This document shows, piece after piece, positions 13,485-18,272 of a stretch of 18,272 bases of DNA (its first letter is position 1; the number at the start of each line of letters is the position of its first letter). Origin of the DNA: Candidatus Gottesmanbacteria bacterium CG_4_10_14_0_8_um_filter_37_24 (GTDB lineage Bacteria; Patescibacteriota; Microgenomatia; 2-02-FULL-39-11); the NCBI GenBank assembly GCA_002785215.1, contig PFMK01000059.1, forward strand, positions 1-18,272, written 5' to 3'. A model generated the notes under the pieces. The model did no database searches. It saw only the letters and a list, made by a program, of their open reading frames with translations, and was not told the origin of the DNA. Position numbers and translations under genes: made by a program.

Positions 13485-13505
13485 TGTAGGAAAAGTGAAA
13501 CCCTG

Positions 13506-13865
13506 CTAGAATTGCTTGGTTAAATTATAAATTGGCAACAGAACACTCAAGTTTAATATTCCTATAAAAAAGCCGCTGAATAAAAATGTCACTATCACGA
13601 GAAGTAATCCATACTTAAAATATTTATCCTTCTTCTGTGAAATTGAAATACCTTTTATTCCTAAAAATATATTTGCAGATGCGGTAAGCAATAGGATTAT
13701 AGTGACAGCATAGCTACTCGTGATACTCACTTGAGAACTCGCATGAAATTCAGAATACAGTTGACTTAATTTCGGAATAATCAAGATGAAAAAGGAAAGA
13801 GCAAGAAGTAAAATCGGAATTCCCAGGAATAGATTAATTATACCAACTATTTTATATTTGCTCAT
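13506..13865 (-). CDS. Small membrane protein, three predicted helices
   Basis: A 119-aa hydrophobic protein of unknown function. Segments at about 6-30 (IVGIINLFLGIPILLLALSF), 52-72 (AVTIILLLTASANIFLGIKG) and 85-112 (LLLVIVTFLFSGFFIGILNL) would cross the membrane, with a Ser/Thr-rich outside loop between the first two and a Lys-rich inside loop (SQKKDKYFKY) before the third. Short proteins of this style beginning with a KYKIVGI-like motif are frequent in Microgenomates-type genomes, by recollection. It lies between the HigBA module and the arginine operon, transcribed in the same direction as the operon but separated from it by 153 bp. A weak ATTAAT box 6 nt before the ATG and a TATACT further upstream are the only promoter candidates. 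Confidence 0.65.
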   Translation of the reverse strand: MSKYKIVGIINLFLGIPILLLALSFFILIIPKLSQLYSEFHASSQVSITSSYAVTIILLLTASANIFLGIKGISISQKKDKYFKYGLLLVIVTFLFSGFFIGILNLSVLLPIYNLTKQF

Positions 13866-14018
13866 ATTTTTATTAATTCGAAAAAATTTTTCACAATATC
13901 TAGTATAACAGAAGTACTAACCGTTCTCTAAGGTTTTTCCAACCTACCCACCGTAATCCTGATGAGGACGGGAGCGTAGTCGTAGGACTAAAAATGCTTC
14001 ACCTGTAATAATTACCTC

Positions 14019-15140
14019 TTATTCCGAGTACAAAAAAACAATTCGCTTGTAAATATCAACTGCCTTTTCTACATTTGCGATTTTCACATGCTCATTTTCT
14101 TTATGGATCACTTTTTCATCCCCCGGGCCCAACACAACTGTATCTATTCCTGCTAGTATAAATTGAGAAAAATCTGTTGAACCAAGTGAAACAGCCAAGT
14201 CAACTTCAGGTAATATTTTTCTACAGATTTTTACGATCGAGCTGTCACCTTCTGTAAATCCTGGAGATGTATTTCCTTTCATTCTTATGATTTCGACATA
14301 TTCACTTATAGATTCGTCCAGCAGGCTATTCAAATTTGCATGCAGCATAGGTGTTGTTCTTATATCAAGAGTAGCCCAACACTCATCAGGCAGTTTATTC
14401 ATAGATTCTCCTAAGGTGTGTAAACCTGTGATATTCAAGTTTGGTTCTCCTAACACTTTATGTTTGTATTTCTTTTTCCACAGAGCGAATTCCTTCCGGA
14501 GTTTGTTGAGAGTCTTTAGCATTATATCAATAGCTAAATCATCAGAAGAATATGTTTTAGCGCTGTGACCGGTAATTCCAAAAGATTTAAGTTTAACGAA
14601 AGCATTACCCCTATGACCAAGTTCAATATTTGTCAGGTTAGTTGGTTCTCCAATAACTACTGCTATATGTTTATAAGTTAAAAAGAATATTGATTCTTTA
14701 AACCATTGAAGAAAATGAGCTGCTCCGGATCCGTCTGTTTCTTCATTACAAACAAAGGTAAACCACACGTCACAAGGCGGATTACTTACCGATTTTGCCA
14801 GTGACATCATTGAAGCAATCGCAGCTTTATCATCGCTCGCTCCCAATCCATATATTTTCCCATCAACTATTTTTCCGGCATTTTCCCCAAAAGGGGGATA
14901 TTTCCACTTTGCTTTATTTCCTACACTTACTGTATCCATATGAGCGTTGAAAATAATGGCTCTTGTCTTATTATTACCCTTAATTTGTACTATGACGTTT
15001 CCCTTCTGAATCTTGGCTGAAAGATGATTGTTTAAACAATAGTTTAAGATAAACTTTGCTAACTTTTCTTCATGACCAGATATTGATGGGATCTGTATTA
15101 GTTTCTGTAAAAGTTTAATCTTATCCATAAAAGTCTTCAT
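14019..15140 (-). CDS. argE: M20-family deacylase, ArgE-like (N-acyl-ornithine/citrulline hydrolase)
   Basis: A 373-aa zinc hydrolase of the M20 (ArgE/DapE) family, counted from ATG 15140. Metal and catalytic residues are in place: His67 and Asp69 in NAHMDT, Asp103 in GASDDK, general base Glu133 and ligand Glu134 in CNEETDG, Glu165 in GEPTN, and His346 in GPGDEKVIHKENEHV. The dimerisation segment with GHSAKTYSSDD (191-201) is also typical. In this operon it should remove the acyl group from N-acyl-citrulline (or a related acyl intermediate) so that argininosuccinate synthesis can proceed. The stop codon of argH and this ATG share one base (TGATG), so translation is coupled; ATG 15128 is a possible alternative. 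M20 enzymes are hard to tell apart by sequence; the assignment to arginine synthesis rests on the operon. Confidence 0.85.
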   Translation of the reverse strand: MKTFMDKIKLLQKLIQIPSISGHEEKLAKFILNYCLNNHLSAKIQKGNVIVQIKGNNKTRAIIFNAHMDTVSVGNKAKWKYPPFGENAGKIVDGKIYGLGASDDKAAIASMMSLAKSVSNPPCDVWFTFVCNEETDGSGAAHFLQWFKESIFFLTYKHIAVVIGEPTNLTNIELGHRGNAFVKLKSFGITGHSAKTYSSDDLAIDIMLKTLNKLRKEFALWKKKYKHKVLGEPNLNITGLHTLGESMNKLPDECWATLDIRTTPMLHANLNSLLDESISEYVEIIRMKGNTSPGFTEGDSSIVKICRKILPEVDLAVSLGSTDFSQFILAGIDTVVLGPGDEKVIHKENEHVKIANVEKAVDIYKRIVFLYSE

Positions 15141-16603
15141 CAAATATTATTAATCGTTTCATCAGTTTTTTCTTTTGCTGAGTTAATTTTCACCCATGTT
15201 GACTCTATCCAATTTGAATAAGAAATAAATATTTTCTTTCTTTCTTCAACAATCTTTTTCATAACAGGAGCTGAGGCTCCACCAATATGCTTTCTCTTCA
15301 TTACTGCATCTAATGGATTCAATACAGTCTTTAATTCGCCGTCTGTGAGATTAAAATACATATCTATTTTTCCACTCTCTTCTGTGAGCTCTTTTGCAGT
15401 AAGATGAGACAATGTTTTCTTATTAACAATCTTATCCTTCACAATCGAGCCAACTAATTTATAAACTTTTCTATATGGCGGACCTTTTTTTTGCGATAGA
15501 TAATCTGCTAAATCCGTAGATAAGGAATAGTTTTTTACGACACTTTGGTACATCCTATCCTTGTTTACCTGGATAGTCTGCAGAACACCCGTGAAGGATT
15601 CCAAAGCCTGTTCAACTTTGGTAAATCCTAATTCTATATACTCCTTCACTTCCCTTGTGTCCCTGTTATATCCCATAGGCAGTCCGGAAAGAAGATTGGC
15701 TACAATTGACTCATATCCAATAACCCGGGATGAAATACTTCTGAGAAGTTCCAGCACGTCGGGATTTTTCTTCTGGGGCATAATAGATGATCCGGTTACC
15801 GATCCCATTTGTTGAGCGGTCATGTCTGATAGTGAAATATATCCAAATTCAAATGTCGTAAACAATAGAAGATCACATGCAATTTTGCTTATTACAATTG
15901 CAATGTCTTTAAGGACACCTAAGTATGCCAATTGAGGAAAACCGCGGGAAGAGATAGCTTCCTGCGGAATTTCCCAAACTTTGGAAAAACCCAATAACCT
16001 GGCAGTATATGCTCTATCTACATTCCAGGAAGTTCCGTAAGATTCAGCAGCCCCTAAAGGACATAAATCATATTTGTCAAAGATATATTCCAGATTTTCA
16101 AAGCACTTTATAAACATATCGTTATAGGCAAGACACCATTGACCGAATGTTGTCGGTTTAGCAGGCTGCATGTGAGTATATCCCGGCATGATAGTCTCTA
16201 TGTGCCCGGTTGCCTTAGCGGTGAGTGTTTCTTGCGTGTCTAATAATTGCTTCATCATTTTCAATGCTTTTTCTTTTAAGTAGAGCATTTCACAGGTCAT
16301 TACCTGATCATTCCTGCTTCTTGCCGTATGCATGAAATATCCGTCATCGCCAATTTTTTCTATTACTTTTGCCTCAATTGTTAGATGTAATCCCTTATTA
16401 GGGTCGATAGAAAATTTTCCCTGCTTAAACTCATTTCCTATCTCGAAAAGTGCTGAAAGAATATTTCTAGCTTTACTTTTCTCTATAATATTTTGCTTTA
16501 CCAGCATAAGGACATGTACCTTGGTAGCCCAGAGATCGTAAGGGACTAAATTTAAATCCAGTGCTTGTTGAGTTTTTGAAACAATAAATTCATTGGTTTT
16601 CAT
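15140..16603 (-). CDS. argH: Argininosuccinate lyase
   Basis: A 487-aa member of the fumarase/aspartase superfamily; it splits argininosuccinate into arginine and fumarate, the last pathway step. Conserved blocks: HTARSRNDQ (92-100), GYTHMQPAKPTTFGQW (141-156) with His144, and the signature GSSIMPQKKNPD (271-282) holding catalytic Ser273 on the mobile loop. The third block and the order are diagnostic. Most ASLs have HTGRSRNDQ; here Gly is Ala, and PLGAAESYGTSW (182-193) replaces the commoner PLGAGALAGTTY, placing it in a less common ASL branch. It is longer than the usual 450-470 residues, with a polar C-terminal tail of about 25. Its ATG overlaps the stop of the carbamoyltransferase gene (ATGA), and its stop overlaps argE. 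Confidence 0.93.
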   Translation of the reverse strand: MKTNEFIVSKTQQALDLNLVPYDLWATKVHVLMLVKQNIIEKSKARNILSALFEIGNEFKQGKFSIDPNKGLHLTIEAKVIEKIGDDGYFMHTARSRNDQVMTCEMLYLKEKALKMMKQLLDTQETLTAKATGHIETIMPGYTHMQPAKPTTFGQWCLAYNDMFIKCFENLEYIFDKYDLCPLGAAESYGTSWNVDRAYTARLLGFSKVWEIPQEAISSRGFPQLAYLGVLKDIAIVISKIACDLLLFTTFEFGYISLSDMTAQQMGSVTGSSIMPQKKNPDVLELLRSISSRVIGYESIVANLLSGLPMGYNRDTREVKEYIELGFTKVEQALESFTGVLQTIQVNKDRMYQSVVKNYSLSTDLADYLSQKKGPPYRKVYKLVGSIVKDKIVNKKTLSHLTAKELTEESGKIDMYFNLTDGELKTVLNPLDAVMKRKHIGGASAPVMKKIVEERKKIFISYSNWIESTWVKINSAKEKTDETINNI

Positions 16604-17646
16604 ATTTGATCAGATCCTCCCAAAAGCGTAGTTAAAATAGCCATCTGTACCCACAACCTGTTTTCAGCCTGATCTATTACAATGGAATTTTTCCCATCGA
16701 TAACTTCATCAGTGACTTCGACATTCCTTCTTACCGGCAAACAGTGCATAAAATATGCATTGTTGGTCATCTCCATTTTCTTTTGATCTACTATCCAATT
16801 TTTTAATCCTACTTTTAGCTTCTTTTCTTCCTCCCAATTTCCGTAATATTTCAACGCTCCCCAACTCTTGGCACAAACTATATCTGCATTTTCCAGACAT
16901 TCCTCCATACTGCTTCCTACCGACAGGCTGCCCCCTGCTTCTTTTGACCTTCTCTCCATAGAGGCAATAATCCTTTCATCCAGCTCCCAACCCTTAGGAT
17001 GGACAATAACCGCGTCCATCCCCAAATCACAAGCAGTCAAAATCTCAGAATTAGGAGTCGCCATAGGTAAGGCTTTCGGGTGATAAACCCAAGTAAGGAC
17101 ATATTTTTTACCGGAAGTTACCCCAAACTTTTCTTTTATAGTCATAGCATCACCTAAACCCTGACAGGGATGATAGAGATTGGATTCCATATTTATAACC
17201 GGTACTGACGCATATTCCATAAAAGCCTTCATGACTTTATCTTTCTTTGCCTGCTCCCATCCGGCCACCTCAACGCTAACTTTTGACGTGGTGATAAGTT
17301 CGCTTGCTCTTATCGCAAGTCCGTTACAGTATCTTGATAGCACACCGGCGGCTTCTTTTACGTGTTCTATTGTGTCTTTGTCCATCCTTACCCCTTTTTC
17401 AAATTCAAAGGTATAACTCCCTTCTTTTACTGATAAATCTAGAGCTACCCCTCCTAACTTCTGCATCGCCACAGCAAATGAAACCCTGGTACGAAGTGAG
17501 GGATTAAAAAAGAGCATAGCTAAGATCTTTCCATCCAGATACTTCTTTTTCTTACCTGTTTTCAAATCCAGTGCAAGATTGATCAACTTGAAAATTTCCT
17601 CTGGAGGGAAATCCGCTGTATTATAGAAATGTTTAATATTACTCAT
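16600..17646 (-). CDS. argF': N-acyl-ornithine carbamoyltransferase (N-succinyl- or N-acetyl-specific)
   Basis: A 348-aa transcarbamylase that makes N-acyl-citrulline from N-acyl-ornithine and carbamoyl phosphate. Carbamoyl-phosphate motif FFNPSLRTR (46-54) and HPCQ (159-162) are present. KYVLTWVYHPK (181-191), KSWGAL (260-265), HCLPVRRNV (301-309) and AENRLWVQ (327-334) match Xanthomonas acetylornithine carbamoyltransferase (from memory) rather than true OTCases, which have a DxxxSMG loop instead. Position Ile93 aligns with Glu92, which selects acetyl substrates in that enzyme; Pro stands there in Bacteroides succinylornithine enzymes. Glu310 replaces its carboxylated Lys302. The start is ATG 17646, because GGAGGA (17651-17656) lies just upstream and inside any longer version from ATG 17658. 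It overlaps argB by 8 bp and argH by 4 bp. Confidence 0.92.
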   Translation of the reverse strand: MSNIKHFYNTADFPPEEIFKLINLALDLKTGKKKKYLDGKILAMLFFNPSLRTRVSFAVAMQKLGGVALDLSVKEGSYTFEFEKGVRMDKDTIEHVKEAAGVLSRYCNGLAIRASELITTSKVSVEVAGWEQAKKDKVMKAFMEYASVPVINMESNLYHPCQGLGDAMTIKEKFGVTSGKKYVLTWVYHPKALPMATPNSEILTACDLGMDAVIVHPKGWELDERIIASMERRSKEAGGSLSVGSSMEECLENADIVCAKSWGALKYYGNWEEEKKLKVGLKNWIVDQKKMEMTNNAYFMHCLPVRRNVEVTDEVIDGKNSIVIDQAENRLWVQMAILTTLLGGSDQI

Positions 17647-18272
17647 ATTCTCCTCCATAAATTACGGTTCCATAAGATTGATTTGTAAAGGCATCAGACC
17701 ATTTGCTCTCTCTATCGAGAGCTCCGACTATCTGCACACTCTCAATACCGTTCTTAATTGCAGTTTCGACATTCTCTATCTTTGGTATCATTCCATCCGT
17801 AATTTTTTTCTGAATGATCATCTCTTTTGCCTGTTTGAGCGTTAATCTATGGAAATACTGTGGTGAATCCTTAGTTTTCTGTATCCCATTAACATCCGTA
17901 ATAAAAATCAGCTTGCTTGCTTTAATTTGACAAGCAATCGCTGTTGCTAACGAATCAGCATTAATATTGTAAATTTGACCACTACCATCAACTCCTAAAC
18001 AAGCAATAATAGGGACATAATTTTTTTCTAATAAATAAACCAATATGTCTTTATTTATCTTTGTAATATCTCCAACATAGCCAAAATCAACTGATTCAGT
18101 TTTGCCAGTTTTTTGATTGATAACTTTCTTTGTTGGACGTTTTGAGACCTGAGCTAAATTTGCATCAATGCCTGATAATCCAATAGCTTGTATTTTATGT
18201 TTTATAGCCTCAGCAACGAGCTCTGTATTAATTATGCCCTTGTATATCATTTTGACGACCATAAGCGTTTCC
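17639..18272 (-). CDS. argB: Acetylglutamate kinase-like, N-terminus beyond window end
   Basis: The C-terminal 210 codons of an amino-acid kinase that phosphorylates the gamma-carboxyl of an N-acyl-glutamate, the second step of arginine synthesis. The frame runs open through the window edge; the residues before the first ATG (18262) read E-T-L and continue into MVVKMIYKGIINTELV, the usual ETxxVVxMVxxGxxNxxIV block of the family, so the true start is outside. Further marks: IGLSGIDANL, NINADSLATAIA, ITDVNGI and DGMIPKIENV. The GIDANL variant (common ArgB: GKDGxL) resembles Bacteroidetes ArgB and LysZ types. Its downstream partner is an N-acyl-ornithine carbamoyltransferase, so the substrate may be N-succinyl- or N-acetylglutamate. 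A GGAGGA near its 3' end serves the next gene. Confidence 0.9.
   Translation of the reverse strand, partial: ETLMVVKMIYKGIINTELVAEAIKHKIQAIGLSGIDANLAQVSKRPTKKVINQKTGKTESVDFGYVGDITKINKDILVYLLEKNYVPIIACLGVDGSGQIYNINADSLATAIACQIKASKLIFITDVNGIQKTKDSPQYFHRLTLKQAKEMIIQKKITDGMIPKIENVETAIKNGIESVQIVGALDRESKWSDAFTNQSYGTVIYGGEYE
17650..17656 (-). promoter_or_regulatory. Strong Shine-Dalgarno site deciding the carbamoyltransferase start
   Basis: GGAGGAG on the minus strand lies 3 nt before ATG 17646 and within the last codons of argB. It follows ATG 17658 directly, so the latter cannot use it. It is one of the few clear ribosome sites in the window, serving an internal operon gene. Confidence 0.7.

Noticed and set aside
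16755..17507. Several plus-strand open frames opposite the carbamoyltransferase gene
   Set aside because: They lie wholly antisense to a gene with diagnostic motifs and read as Ser/Leu/Pro-rich low-quality protein; shadows of the real gene.
17647..17658. ATG 17658 as the start of the carbamoyltransferase
   Set aside because: The added residues (MEEN) are simply the translated Shine-Dalgarno site of ATG 17646.
1..18272. CRISPR array, tRNA, rRNA or transposase
   Set aside because: No regularly spaced repeats of CRISPR length, no tRNA-like cloverleaf arms and no transposase motifs were seen on either strand.

Overview
The window is AT-rich bacterial DNA using the standard code, with tightly packed genes, very few Shine-Dalgarno sites and several promoters whose -10 box sits only 6-9 nt from an ATG. 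The gene set (polytopic GT-C-like membrane protein, small 3-helix membrane protein, many toxin-antitoxin and defence genes) resembles low-GC Patescibacteria/CPR (Microgenomates-like) genomes. That is an impression from gene content, not proof; there is no rRNA or other phylogenetic marker here.

Layout. 1-2030: a possible C-terminal end of an upstream gene, a VOC-like protein whose downstream part looks frame-broken by a GC-rich stretch, and a membrane protein of unknown function behind a strong leaderless promoter. 2029-4929: a minus-strand pair (GT-C-like membrane protein, then a 102-aa unknown), and divergently an alpha/beta hydrolase. 5026-5718: a VapBC toxin-antitoxin operon with an operator-like direct repeat. 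5854-12527: a minus-strand restriction-modification operon in the order mod, AlbA_2/ATPase-like regulator, res; the middle gene overlaps mod by 4 bp. 12729-13368: a HigB/HigA-type toxin-antitoxin pair with a perfect 24-bp palindrome between the two genes. 13506-13865: a small membrane protein. 14019-18272: an arginine operon on the minus strand, argB (cut by the window end), N-acyl-ornithine carbamoyltransferase, argH, argE, every junction overlapping.

How the genes work together. The arginine genes encode a linear pathway in which the acyl group stays on through carbamoylation and is removed by the ArgE-type hydrolase, as in Bacteroidetes and Xanthomonas. The residue that sets acetyl versus succinyl specificity in the carbamoyltransferase is neither of the two classical ones, and favours an N-succinyl route. 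The 5-13.4 kb stretch is a small defence island: a Type III-like R-M system carrying an extra Schlafen-AlbA_2 protein and bracketed by two toxin-antitoxin modules. The most interesting points are this three-gene defence operon, the carbamoyltransferase specificity site, and the recurring leaderless promoter architecture with repeats beside it.
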